Part shown: positions 38,982 to 49,937 of the stretch, in pieces
Position numbering within the stretch: position 1 is the stretch's first letter
Layout of the letters: the number at the start of each line of letters is the position of its first letter
DNA from: Nocardia alni
GTDB lineage: Bacteria > Actinomycetota > Actinomycetes > Mycobacteriales > Mycobacteriaceae
Assembly: GCF_019038435.1 (NCBI RefSeq)
Contig: NZ_JAGPOX010000023.1
Location: forward strand, 19,813-83,812
Length of the DNA stretch: 64,000 bases
Direction: 5' to 3'
The notes under the pieces: generated by a model
What the model saw: the letters and a program-made list of their open reading frames with translations, nothing else
Database searches by the model: none
What the model was told of the DNA's origin: nothing
Position numbers and translations under genes: made by a program

Positions 38982-39022
38982 CTAGTGTCCTTTCTGGTCG
39001 ACCGGCCATCGGCCTGGCCGCG

Positions 39023-39832
39023 CTAGGTCCTGTTGCGTGCGTTGAACATGGCTCGGTTCATGCGGACCTGGAGGGAGCGCGGGATCATCCCGGCCACCGT
39101 CGTGAGCACCTTGTACTGCGCTCCCGGCACGCTGACCACCCTGTCCGCGTCCAGGTCACGCAGCGAACCCGCGACCACCTGCTCGACATCGAGCCACATC
39201 CGCTTCGGTATCGACGACTTTTCGATGCCTGCTCGATCGTGGAATTCGGTGTGCACGAATCCGGGGCACAACGCCTGCACCCGGACCCCGGTCCCGGCCA
39301 GTCCGCCCGCTAAACCTTCGCACAAGGATACGACGTAGGCCTTGGACGCCGAATACGTCGATCCGCGACCCGGAACCAGACCCGCGACGCTGGCCACGTT
39401 CACCACCGACCCCTTGGCCGCGGCGATCATCGGCGGCAATGCGGCGCGAGTCAGGTGCAGCACCGCGGTGACGTTGACGTCCAACTGCGCCTGCAGTTGG
39501 ACGGGATCGACCGTCCAGAACTCCCCCGACAGGCCGAAACCCGCGTTGTTGACCAGGAATTCGACACCCTCACCCAGGCGCGCGGCGACCCGGTCGCGGT
39601 CCGCGGCCTCCGCGAGGTCGGCGCGCAGCACCTGCGAGCGGGTGTCGAAACGCCTGCTCAGCTCGTCGGACAGGGCATCCAGACGCTGCTGGTCGCGGGC
39701 GACCAGCACCAGGTCGTAGCCGAGTGAGGCCAGGCGCAGCGCATACGCGCGCCCGATTCCGGAGGTGGGTCCGGTGACCATGGCAACGGGACGGGTCGCG
39801 CCGGGAAGGTGAGCGGCGGGCGAGTCTGTCAT
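39023..39832 (-). CDS. Short-chain dehydrogenase/reductase
   Basis: 269-aa classical SDR: NAD(P)-binding TGPTSGIGRAYALRLA, NNAGFGLSG, catalytic Ser in NVASVAG, and Tyr-x-x-x-Lys as YSASK. An Arg after the first strand region (LVARDQQRLD) favours NADPH. Substrate unknown; the ending resembles membrane-associated SDRs of lipid metabolism. ATG 39832 is preferred over a start six codons earlier. Same strand as pyrE, 41 bases from its start, possibly co-transcribed. Confidence 0.88.
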   Translation of the reverse strand: MTDSPAAHLPGATRPVAMVTGPTSGIGRAYALRLASLGYDLVLVARDQQRLDALSDELSRRFDTRSQVLRADLAEAADRDRVAARLGEGVEFLVNNAGFGLSGEFWTVDPVQLQAQLDVNVTAVLHLTRAALPPMIAAAKGSVVNVASVAGLVPGRGSTYSASKAYVVSLCEGLAGGLAGTGVRVQALCPGFVHTEFHDRAGIEKSSIPKRMWLDVEQVVAGSLRDLDADRVVSVPGAQYKVLTTVAGMIPRSLQVRMNRAMFNARNRT

Positions 39833-39886
39833 GAACCCATCATCGCGCACCCGCGGACGGTCGTCCCGGACCCGCGGTCACCGACC

Positions 39887-41044
39887 TCATCGGGATGCTG
39901 GTCCCTGGTACGGGCGGAACCCGGGATGGAACGGGCCGCCCGACCGGTCCGGCAGTTCGTCCTCGTCGGGCCGCTCCTCGACGTGCACGTCCTGCTCGGC
40001 GTGCAGATCGTGCTCGGCGTGCTCGTCGTCGAGCGGGTCCTGCTCCCGGTCGTCGGGCCAGGACTCCTGCGCCGGCGGCCAGTTGCGCCGCACACGGGTG
40101 CGCGGATCGGGCACGACGGCCAGGGCCGGGCGTCGCGGCGGCTCGGCGTCGCCGGAGACGTCCCCGATCAGCGGGACGATGTCGTCGTCGGCGTCCTCGC
40201 CGTCGGGGTAGTCACCGAACGGGCCGCGCGGTTCGGAGACGAACCGGGGTTCGGAGACGAACCGCGAGGCCGGATGCGGGCGTTCGGCGTCGTGCGTGGC
40301 GGGGACCTCGCCGTAGGGGTCCGGGAGGGGCGGATCGTCGTAGTCGTCCGGCTCCCCGTACATCTCGGAGCGCGGCTGCGGGCGCGGGCGGCCGGGATCG
40401 TGCATCTCCGGTTCCCCCGGACGCGGGGACCGCTCGACCACCGGCGGCAGCACATGCAGCAGTCCGGACAGGCGAAGCACCGCGTCGACGGCGGCCTCCC
40501 ACTCCCGCGACGTCGTGCCCACCGGCAGCACGCCCAGGGTCCAGTTGCCCTCGCTCCACAGCTGCTGCACGCTGTCGGGCAGCGTTTCGATGAACGCCAC
40601 CATGCGCTGATCCACGGCGTGCCGGGCGATATCGGGGTTGGTCGCGAACACCACGCGGTCGCCGATCGCGCCGAGCAGTTCCAGATCGGCGTCCTTGGGC
40701 GGGGCGGCCGTCTTGAGGCGCAGGTCGATGTCGATATCGGAGCCGATCTGGCGACGCACCGCGACCAGCGTCGCGGAGTCCTCCAGGTCGAACAGAACGA
40801 ACTTCTCGCCCTTGCGATTACCCGACACCACATCGACCGCGGACAGATATCCGAGTTTGGCCATGGCGCCGCGGCGCCACGTGGCCGCCAGTGCCGGCTC
40901 GACCGAAACATACGTGTAGCCCTGGGCTTTCGCCCAGACCTGACGCACATGACCGGTGCGCTGACGCTGAAGCCGATCGAAATACAGCAGCACGATCGCA
41001 CCCACGAGTGCGACCGCTGCCAAGCCGAACCACATTGCCGTCAT
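39887..41044 (-). CDS. Membrane-anchored protein with acidic disordered tail (Rv0383c-like)
   Basis: About 385 aa. One N-terminal transmembrane helix (FGLAAVALVGAIVLLYF), then a folded domain (about residues 30-195) and a long acidic, Pro/Asp/Glu-rich tail. The tail contains the hexapeptide RFVSEP twice in tandem, encoded by an exact-but-one 18-bp repeat at 40230-40265. No known domain recognised; position between pyrE/SDR and clpB matches Rv0383c. Start uncertain: TTG 41053, ATG 41044 or ATG 41035. Confidence 0.75.
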   Translation of the reverse strand: MTAMWFGLAAVALVGAIVLLYFDRLQRQRTGHVRQVWAKAQGYTYVSVEPALAATWRRGAMAKLGYLSAVDVVSGNRKGEKFVLFDLEDSATLVAVRRQIGSDIDIDLRLKTAAPPKDADLELLGAIGDRVVFATNPDIARHAVDQRMVAFIETLPDSVQQLWSEGNWTLGVLPVGTTSREWEAAVDAVLRLSGLLHVLPPVVERSPRPGEPEMHDPGRPRPQPRSEMYGEPDDYDDPPLPDPYGEVPATHDAERPHPASRFVSEPRFVSEPRGPFGDYPDGEDADDDIVPLIGDVSGDAEPPRRPALAVVPDPRTRVRRNWPPAQESWPDDREQDPLDDEHAEHDLHAEQDVHVEERPDEDELPDRSGGPFHPGFRPYQGPASR

Positions 41045-41123
41045 CGCGGACAAGTCTAGTTGCCGGGGCGCGGACGCGGTGTGTCCGCACAGCGTGTTGT
41101 GTGCCGCGCGACGCTCGAGCCCC

Positions 41124-42014
41124 TCACCTGGTCGGTGTGGGGGCCGGGGTGCCCTGCGGCGGAACGGAGGTCCCGATGATGATCTTGGCGAGGATCGAGC
41201 CGTCCGGATTCTTGTCGCCCTGCACCACCACCATATCGCCGGGGTGCAGGTCGGCCAGGGTGCCCGAGCCCAGCGAGATCACCTGGGTCTTGGTGTCGGT
41301 GTGCACGGTCACCGTCGCACCCGACAGGGAGTCGATGGTCAGGGTGGAGCCGTCGTTGGCGGAGATGGTGCCCATCGTCGCGCCGAGAGTGTCGCCACCG
41401 GGCCGCTGCGGAAGGCCCGGATTGCCGCCACCACCGGGAGTCTGCGGGAAGACCGGAAACTGTGCCGGGGGCTGTGCGGCGGTAGGCAACGCCTCGGACG
41501 GGGCCGCGGAGGTGGACGTGTCGCGACCGGCCAGATAGAAGCCCAGCGCGGCCGCGGCGAGCACGACCACCGCGAAGATGCCCAGGCTCAGGGCGATCCA
41601 CGTCGCCACCCGATTGCGGCGCGGCGGGCCGCCGGGCGGGCCGAACTCGGTGGGCGGGCCGTACATGGTGGGCGGGACCGGCCCGGGGGGCGGCATCGGC
41701 CCGGCCGGGCCGCCCGGCATGTGCGCCGGCTCGCCGGGAACCGCCCATTGCGTGTCGTACGGCCGGGTCTCGTAGACCCCGGGTGTGTCGTACACACCCC
41801 ATTGACTCTGATACGGCGGCAGTTGCCGCGTGGCGTTCGGCCCGGCCGACTGCTCGAAGTAGTGATTCGGGTCGCCCGGTTCACCCCCCGCGCCGTACCC
41901 CTCCGAGTACTCCGTCGCATGCGCCTGCCCTGACTCGCCCGGGCCACCGAACTTCTCTGTCGGCGAGTCGGGCGAATCCGGTCGCTGCCCCCGCGGATCG
42001 CTCGGATTCGTCAT
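41124..42014 (-). CDS. Membrane protein with C-terminal DUF5666-like domain
   Basis: 296-aa protein: residues 1-145 are disordered (Pro/Gly/Tyr-rich), one transmembrane helix follows (WIALSLGIFAVVVLAAAALG), then a Pro-rich linker and an extracytoplasmic OB-like DUF5666 region (GTISANDGSTLTIDSLSGA, VTVHTDTKTQV, LADLHPGDMVVVQG). Function of the domain is unknown; it is often found in surface proteins. ATG 42014 with GAGGGT just upstream. It lies between two minus-strand genes; clpB transcription would run into it if the intervening hairpin fails. Confidence 0.78.
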   Translation of the reverse strand: MTNPSDPRGQRPDSPDSPTEKFGGPGESGQAHATEYSEGYGAGGEPGDPNHYFEQSAGPNATRQLPPYQSQWGVYDTPGVYETRPYDTQWAVPGEPAHMPGGPAGPMPPPGPVPPTMYGPPTEFGPPGGPPRRNRVATWIALSLGIFAVVVLAAAALGFYLAGRDTSTSAAPSEALPTAAQPPAQFPVFPQTPGGGGNPGLPQRPGGDTLGATMGTISANDGSTLTIDSLSGATVTVHTDTKTQVISLGSGTLADLHPGDMVVVQGDKNPDGSILAKIIIGTSVPPQGTPAPTPTR

Positions 42015-42060
42015 ACCCTCCAGCCTAGGTGAGATGCAGGCCACATCAGCTGACCCCGAG

Positions 42061-42094
42061 ATTCGCGCGGCCCGGTCACCCGCACCGCGCGAAT
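42061..42094 (-). terminator. Hairpin terminator after clpB
   Basis: ATTCGCGCGG (42061-42070) pairs perfectly with CCGCGCGAAT (42085-42094), loop 14 bases, starting nine bases past the clpB stop. Confidence 0.65.
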
Positions 42095-42102
42095 GCCTCC
42101 TC

Positions 42103-44658
<2,556 letters not shown>

Positions 44659-44973
44659 ATTCACCTTCCTACTAGTCGTCTTCCTCACAGTCGGGACGAC
44701 TGCGCACGGTCTGTTCAACGCAGCAGAAGTTGAGTCTGTTCCGCTCAAGTTCGAAACTTTTCGGCGACCTGCACAACGCTAGCGCCGAAACCGCCCCGGC
44801 ACGAGCCTGGGCGCACCGTGGCCTCGGCGCTTGCCGGCCGACTCACCAGCCAGGCGAGTTCACGAGACATACGATCGGCAATCGTGTTCCAGCCACAAGC
44901 CGTAAATCTTGCCGTGGTCACCTCCATCGGGTAGTACGACGGGTGAGGATGAACCGGATCGTAAGGGAGACGC
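44659..44973. other. clpB/glycosyltransferase divergent region
   Basis: 315 bases. The clpB side carries the HAIR site. The other side must hold the promoter of the glycosyltransferase at 44974; GGGAG four bases before its ATG is the ribosome site. No other gene or RNA structure is recognised. Confidence 0.5.
44729..44749. promoter_or_regulatory. HAIR site (HspR operator) of clpB
   Basis: GTTGAGT, seven bases, GCTCAAG: 12 of 14 matches to the HAIR consensus CTTGAGT-N7-ACTCAAG known for HspR. It lies 71 bases upstream of clpB, matching the usual HspR regulation of clpB in actinobacteria. Confidence 0.85.
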
Positions 44974-47094
44974 ATGTCGGTCATCGATGGGCGACGGGTG
45001 GTGCTGGTAACCTTCGCCGGCCGCCGGGATCGAATGGAACTGCTGGCCCGCTACGTGGAAGCGGCACTCGACCGGAACCTCATAGACGAATGGCACATCT
45101 GGAATTTTTCACGGAACGACGCAGACGACCGCTGGCTGAATTCGCACTTCACCAGTACCGGACGGACGCCGGATAATCTCGTCTACTATGCGGCGGGCAG
45201 CCTGGACCCGTCATCCGAGCCGACTCGGCACTGGCGAGCGCGGGTGCGGGCCGGGAACGATGTGCACATCGGCCTGCAGGCACGAGACCGAAATAATTCG
45301 TCCTTCGAGATTATCATCGGCGGCTGGCAGAACCAGCGCACCATGCTCCGTCGCCTCGACACATCCGACTTCTTCGTCACACACCACACGGATCGAGCGC
45401 ACATTTACGATCCCCCAGCGGAAAAATATACCCCGGGCATTCTTTCGACGCAGTCATTTCGGGACATACGTATTTCCCTGACCCCGTTCGGCGTGACTCT
45501 CACGGTCGATGATGCGCCCCTGATCGAGCACGCGACCGACATTGCACCGGATGTCTACGATGTATACGTCAAGACCGGATACGGCTCCGATGGTGAATGG
45601 CGCTTCCCCGCGCAGCCGGACCCGAAGGCGCATATATACCACAGTGCCGAGAGATGGCGAGCCGGATTCGTCGACGCAATACATTTCTATGCCGCCCGCG
45701 CCGGCAACCACGCGGATACCGTCTTCCTGAAATGCGACGACGACATCGTCTATTTTCAATTGGAACGGCTGGAAGAATTCATCCGATTCCGGATCCGGCA
45801 CCCCGAGTATTTCCTGGTGACAGCCAATGTGGTCAACAACAATGTGTGTGCTCACTATCAGCAGCAACACGGCGCCATACCGCAGCGCCTGATGGAGCTG
45901 GAACTGCCGCCAGGAGGATTCGGCGGCAAGCTCTGGGAGAGCGCCGCCCTGGCGCGCACTCTGCACCACCACTTCCTGAACAATCGGGCACAGTTCGAGC
46001 AGGTCCCGGCCACACCAATCGAGTGGCGGGGACTGCTCGGCATGCACTTCGTCGCATGGCTGGGCACGGATCTGTCCTACATGTCCGCGGCCATGGTGAA
46101 CGACGAAAACGCACTGTCGGTCCAGATACCTCGGTATCTGCAACGCCGACACTGTATATATCCGGGATTTCTGGCAAGTCACCTGTCGTCCGGAAAACAG
46201 GAGAGCGGGCTGTACCACCGCCCCCTCCTACGAGGATACTGGAAACTCGCCCTGGAAAACGGGCTGGCAACCGCAGCGGAGGTCGCCCACGCCACCGAGA
46301 TCGCCGACGACGCACCGGAACCTACGACGTCGAACGGCATCGACCCATGCGGACGCGCACGAGTACGCGCCGCGCCGACGCGCACGCGGGATCCGGACGA
46401 ATCTCCGAATGTCGCGATCATCGTATTGAACTTCAACACCGCCGAGATGACGGACCGCCTGGCCGACTATCTCAATCGCACTCTCGAATACGACCGGAAA
46501 CGCGTCTACGTGATAGACAACCGGTCCACGGTGCCACCAGGATCGACGACCCATGTCATGCCCCGGAATCTGGGCTTCGCCAACGGGATGTACGCGGGTT
46601 ATCGAATAGCGTCCGAAGCGGACGACTACGACGCATTCTGGCTGCTCAACTCCGATGTGAGTTTCGACTACGGAAACACGGTCCTGCGCGAACTGGTGTC
46701 GGTACTCTTCACCTCGGAGCACTACGCACAGATCGCGCCGCAACAAAATTCGTGGCACTCGTTCATGGAACGGGCCGAGGACGTTGCCTCGGTGCGGCGC
46801 CACCTGGAGCCGACAGCGACCCTCATCAAGCGCTCCACCATCGACAGCCTGGGATTCTGGGATCTGGACATGGCCCGCGGATACGGCACCGATTATGACT
46901 ACGGATATCGAATACGTTCGGCCGGACTGCTCAGCGTCCTCACCAATCGTGCCCGCATTCACCATAAACAACATCAGTCCATGACCAACTTCGATGACTA
47001 TCACCGGAAGGCGCTCGCCGAAGAAGATGCCGTGCTCAGCGCGAAATACGGCAGCGATTGGCGGCGCATCATCTGGGAGGACTCGGAGTTATGA
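44974..47094 (+). CDS. Glycosyltransferase with embedded FAMeT-like domain and C-terminal GT2 domain
   Basis: 706 aa, three parts. Residues 1-85 and 218-400 together look like one GT-A-type unit: VVLVTFAGRRDRMELL, EWHIWNFSRN, and metal-binding KCDDDIVYF (DDD at 255-257). Between them residues ~88-213 match farnesoic-acid-O-methyltransferase-like (PF12248-type) jelly rolls: VHIGLQA, EIIIGGWQNQ, TPGILS, and VKTGYGSDGEWRFP. Residues 478-700 are a GT2 domain: VAIIVLNFNTAEMTDRL, VIDNRS, RNLGFANG, LLNSDVSF. No membrane segment. ATG 44974 has GGGAG near. AT-richer than neighbours. Followed by a paralogue. Acceptor and donor unknown; a role in surface glycan synthesis is inferred. Confidence 0.82.
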   Translation: MSVIDGRRVVLVTFAGRRDRMELLARYVEAALDRNLIDEWHIWNFSRNDADDRWLNSHFTSTGRTPDNLVYYAAGSLDPSSEPTRHWRARVRAGNDVHIGLQARDRNNSSFEIIIGGWQNQRTMLRRLDTSDFFVTHHTDRAHIYDPPAEKYTPGILSTQSFRDIRISLTPFGVTLTVDDAPLIEHATDIAPDVYDVYVKTGYGSDGEWRFPAQPDPKAHIYHSAERWRAGFVDAIHFYAARAGNHADTVFLKCDDDIVYFQLERLEEFIRFRIRHPEYFLVTANVVNNNVCAHYQQQHGAIPQRLMELELPPGGFGGKLWESAALARTLHHHFLNNRAQFEQVPATPIEWRGLLGMHFVAWLGTDLSYMSAAMVNDENALSVQIPRYLQRRHCIYPGFLASHLSSGKQESGLYHRPLLRGYWKLALENGLATAAEVAHATEIADDAPEPTTSNGIDPCGRARVRAAPTRTRDPDESPNVAIIVLNFNTAEMTDRLADYLNRTLEYDRKRVYVIDNRSTVPPGSTTHVMPRNLGFANGMYAGYRIASEADDYDAFWLLNSDVSFDYGNTVLRELVSVLFTSEHYAQIAPQQNSWHSFMERAEDVASVRRHLEPTATLIKRSTIDSLGFWDLDMARGYGTDYDYGYRIRSAGLLSVLTNRARIHHKQHQSMTNFDDYHRKALAEEDAVLSAKYGSDWRRIIWEDSEL

Positions 47095-47224
47095 TCCCAC
47101 GGGGGACTCGGCTGCTGCGGCCCGGATCCGAATCCGTATATATGTTCGACCCTCCGGTAGGCTGGGGGATAGATGCTGGCGGGACGCTGTCACACAGCGC
47201 CCAGGGTGGAAGGCGAAGATCTCC

Positions 47225-48580
47225 ATGGCGGTCGACGGACATCCGGTGATCATGGTGACCTTCGCCGGGCGTCAAGATCGCATGGAGTTATTGACACACT
47301 ATATCGGGGAGGCTCTGCGCCTCGGCGTGATCGATGAGTGGCACGTGTGGAACTTCTCCCGGAACGATAACGATGATCGCTGGCTGAAATCCCGGTTTCC
47401 GATTGTCGGACGAACCCCGGACGATCTGGTCTATTATCCGGCGGGCGATTTGGGCAAGTACACGGCTCGTAAACGTACTTGGCTCGCCCGGGTGCGCGCG
47501 AGAAGTGACGTCCACATCGGCATAGAGGCCCGCTACGAAGGGGCGCCCTCGTACGAGCTGGTCATCGGCGGCTGGGGGAATCAGCGGACAGTACTTCGCC
47601 GAGTGGACACCTCCGAACTCCTCACCACAGAACATCACCTTCGAGCGAACAGCGAGGAGCCCGTTGCCGTCGCGGAGACGCCCGGCATACTGTCGGCGGC
47701 ACTATTTCGCCACATCGAAGTCTCGGCCGATGATCGAGGCATCAGGCTTTCGGTCGACGGCGGCACCGCCCTCGAATATGAGCTGAATTCAACTCCGGGG
47801 TTGTATAAAATATACGTAAAGACCGGCTACGGCGCCGACGGCGAGTGGCGTTTTCCGGACCGACCGGATACCGGCGAGTATCTTTATCAGTGCGCCGAGC
47901 GTATACCCGATAACTGGTCCGAACTGTATAAGTTCTACGCCGACCAGGCCGCGCATTATGCCGAGACCGTCTTCCTGAAGTGCGATGACGACATCGTATA
48001 TATTCAATTGGACGAGCTGGCGAACTTCATCCGATTTCGGCTACGGGAGCGCAAATACTTTCTGGTGAGCGGTAATGTTGTCAACAACGGCGTGTGCGCC
48101 TACCATCAGCAAAGACTGGGGGTGCTGCCGGAAGAGCTGATGAAGATCGAACTATCGGGCCACGGCATCCAGACTCTCTGGCGTAGCGCCGCGATGGCAA
48201 CCGACCTGCACAATTACTTCCTGAATAATCGGGAACTATTCGAGCAAATGCTCGCTGATCCCATTCCATGGCGCGGCCGAATCAGCATAAATTTCGTTTC
48301 CTGGATCGGCAGGGATATGTCCTACATGTCCGGCGAGATGACAGGGGACGAATTCCAGCTCTCCGCGCAGATCCCCGACTACCTCGACCGCGCGAACTGC
48401 TTCTATCCGCGGCTTCTGGTCAGCCACCTGACATTCTTTCCGCAGGATCTGGAGTTCGACCACGAGACCATTCTGGATAGATATCGACGGCTGGCCATGG
48501 CGACCGGCCTCGCCCTGGAAGGCGCAACCGATCCGCGCGGCGCGCGGGACCGCTCGGAGCCGGGTACGGCCACGTTGTGA
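47225..48580 (+). CDS. Glycosyltransferase with embedded FAMeT-like domain (paralogue without GT2)
   Basis: 451-aa paralogue of the first ~430 residues of the gene before it, alignable throughout: VTFAGRQDRMELL, EWHVWNFSRN, the FAMeT-like segment ~95-211 (VHIGIEA, ELVIGGWGNQ, TPGILS, VKTGYGADGEWRF), and KCDDDIVYI with DDD at 254-256. It lacks the C-terminal GT2 module. ATG 47225 is chosen because it starts MAVDGHPVIMVTFAG like the paralogue; the frame is open upstream but overlaps the first gene and is not homologous. The 130-base gap contains TATATATG, a possible separate promoter. Composition is again AT-richer than flanking genes. Confidence 0.82.
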   Translation: MAVDGHPVIMVTFAGRQDRMELLTHYIGEALRLGVIDEWHVWNFSRNDNDDRWLKSRFPIVGRTPDDLVYYPAGDLGKYTARKRTWLARVRARSDVHIGIEARYEGAPSYELVIGGWGNQRTVLRRVDTSELLTTEHHLRANSEEPVAVAETPGILSAALFRHIEVSADDRGIRLSVDGGTALEYELNSTPGLYKIYVKTGYGADGEWRFPDRPDTGEYLYQCAERIPDNWSELYKFYADQAAHYAETVFLKCDDDIVYIQLDELANFIRFRLRERKYFLVSGNVVNNGVCAYHQQRLGVLPEELMKIELSGHGIQTLWRSAAMATDLHNYFLNNRELFEQMLADPIPWRGRISINFVSWIGRDMSYMSGEMTGDEFQLSAQIPDYLDRANCFYPRLLVSHLTFFPQDLEFDHETILDRYRRLAMATGLALEGATDPRGARDRSEPGTATL

Positions 48581-48719
48581 CGCCCGGCCACGATCGGGGG
48601 GTGGCCATGGATGCCCGTGATAACTACGCAACCACGGATTCATCGGCGATACTGGATCAACAGGCCCCGGCACGTCCGGGTAGTCCATGCAAGTCTGTAA
48701 CAGAAGGGAAGCTGGAGTC

Positions 48720-49880
48720 GTGGATGCGCGTTCGGCTGCGCTGGTCCGCGCCAATTTCCGGTCGGTCATCGAGGCCCCGGGCGGCCCGGAACGACTGGTC
48801 AGTGCGTTCTACGGGCATATGTTCGCGGAGAACACCCGGCTGCGGGAACTGTTCCCTCCGGCGATGGATATGCAGCCCAAACGGGTGATGACCGCCGTGC
48901 AGTTTGTGCTGGACCATCTCGAGGACTGGGATCGCGCCCAGCATTTTCTGGAACAGCTGGCCCGCGACCACCGCAAATACGGTGTCGAGGCGGCACACTA
49001 CGACATCGCCGGGCGCGCGCTGGTCGCTGCCTTCCGCACGTATCACGGCAGCGGCGGCTGGTCCCGGGAGTTGGAGGAGGGCTGGCGCGATATCGCCATC
49101 CTGATCTCCGCGTCGATGGCGATCGGCGCCAATTCCGATGACTCCCAGCCAGTCTGGGAGGCGACCGTGGTCGGTCACCGCCGCGTCCTGGACGATCTGG
49201 CCATCGTGCGGCTGCAATCGGAGAGCCCCATTCCGTACCAGGCCGGTCAGTACCTGCCGGTGACGATTCCGCAGCGCCCCAAGATGTGGCGGTATCTGTC
49301 CCCGGCGACTCCGACGAATCCGTACGGCGAGATCGAATTCCACGTCCGCAAGGTGCGCACCGGCTGGGTGAGCCCGGCCATCGTCACCGAGACCCAGGTC
49401 GGGGACGTATGGCAGGTCGCCGGACCGCTGGGTGCGCTGCATGTGGACCGGGACAGCGCCTCCGATGTGCTGATGATCGGGTCGGGCACCGGCATCGCGC
49501 CACTGCGCGCCCAACTCATCGAGATGGGGCGGCGCGGGCCCAATCCACGGGTGCACTTCTTCATCGGCGGTCGCTACCCGTGTGACCTGTACGACGTGGA
49601 CAACATGTGGCAGCTGTCGCTGAGCAATCCCTGGCTGTCGGTGGTCCCGGTGTGCGAGAACGCCTCCAACCCGTGGTGGCATCCGCATCCGCCCGCCGAT
49701 CCACCGTTCGGCATGCACCGCAGGCTGATCGGTAATCTGGGTGCGGTGGTGGCCAGCTTCGGCTCCTGGGCGGATCGGCAGATCCAGATCGCCGGGTCGG
49801 CACGCATGATCGCCGACACCCGCCGCGCCCTGCTCGCCGTCGGTACGCCCGAGTGGGCCATCACCTCGGATCCGGTCTGA
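48720..49880 (+). CDS. Flavohaemoglobin-like globin/ferredoxin-reductase fusion
   Basis: 386 aa. Residues 1-138 are a globin: FYGHMF (B/C region), LFPPAMD (CD) and proximal His84 in RDHRKYGV. Residues 145-386 are an FNR-type FAD/NAD module with AGQYLPVTIP, MWRYLSPA and the NAD-binding MIGSGTGIAPLRAQL. The FAD motif reads R-Y-L-S where classical flavohaemoglobins have R-x-Y-S, consistent with the type II group typified by Rv0385, which (recalled) is not a classical NO dioxygenase. GTG 48720 with GGAG just upstream. Rv0385 also follows clpB in M. tuberculosis. Confidence 0.87.
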   Translation: MDARSAALVRANFRSVIEAPGGPERLVSAFYGHMFAENTRLRELFPPAMDMQPKRVMTAVQFVLDHLEDWDRAQHFLEQLARDHRKYGVEAAHYDIAGRALVAAFRTYHGSGGWSRELEEGWRDIAILISASMAIGANSDDSQPVWEATVVGHRRVLDDLAIVRLQSESPIPYQAGQYLPVTIPQRPKMWRYLSPATPTNPYGEIEFHVRKVRTGWVSPAIVTETQVGDVWQVAGPLGALHVDRDSASDVLMIGSGTGIAPLRAQLIEMGRRGPNPRVHFFIGGRYPCDLYDVDNMWQLSLSNPWLSVVPVCENASNPWWHPHPPADPPFGMHRRLIGNLGAVVASFGSWADRQIQIAGSARMIADTRRALLAVGTPEWAITSDPV

Positions 49881-49937
49881 TCACCGGCGCCGGTCCCTTC
49901 CAAGCAGGACAAGACCTTTGATTGATAGGTGTGGTGA

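Noticed and set aside
44730..45176. Plus-strand start within the HAIR region giving a 148-codon frame into the glycosyltransferase
   Set aside because: Different frame from the true gene, no ribosome-binding site, and it runs over the HAIR operator.
47094..47224. Extension of the second glycosyltransferase upstream to 46994
   Set aside because: The extra 77 codons overlap the first gene and do not align with the paralogue, whose homology starts exactly at ATG 47225.
44974..48600. Insertion-sequence or prophage borders around the glycosyltransferase pair
   Set aside because: No transposase, integrase, tRNA target or flanking direct repeat was seen; only the composition differs.
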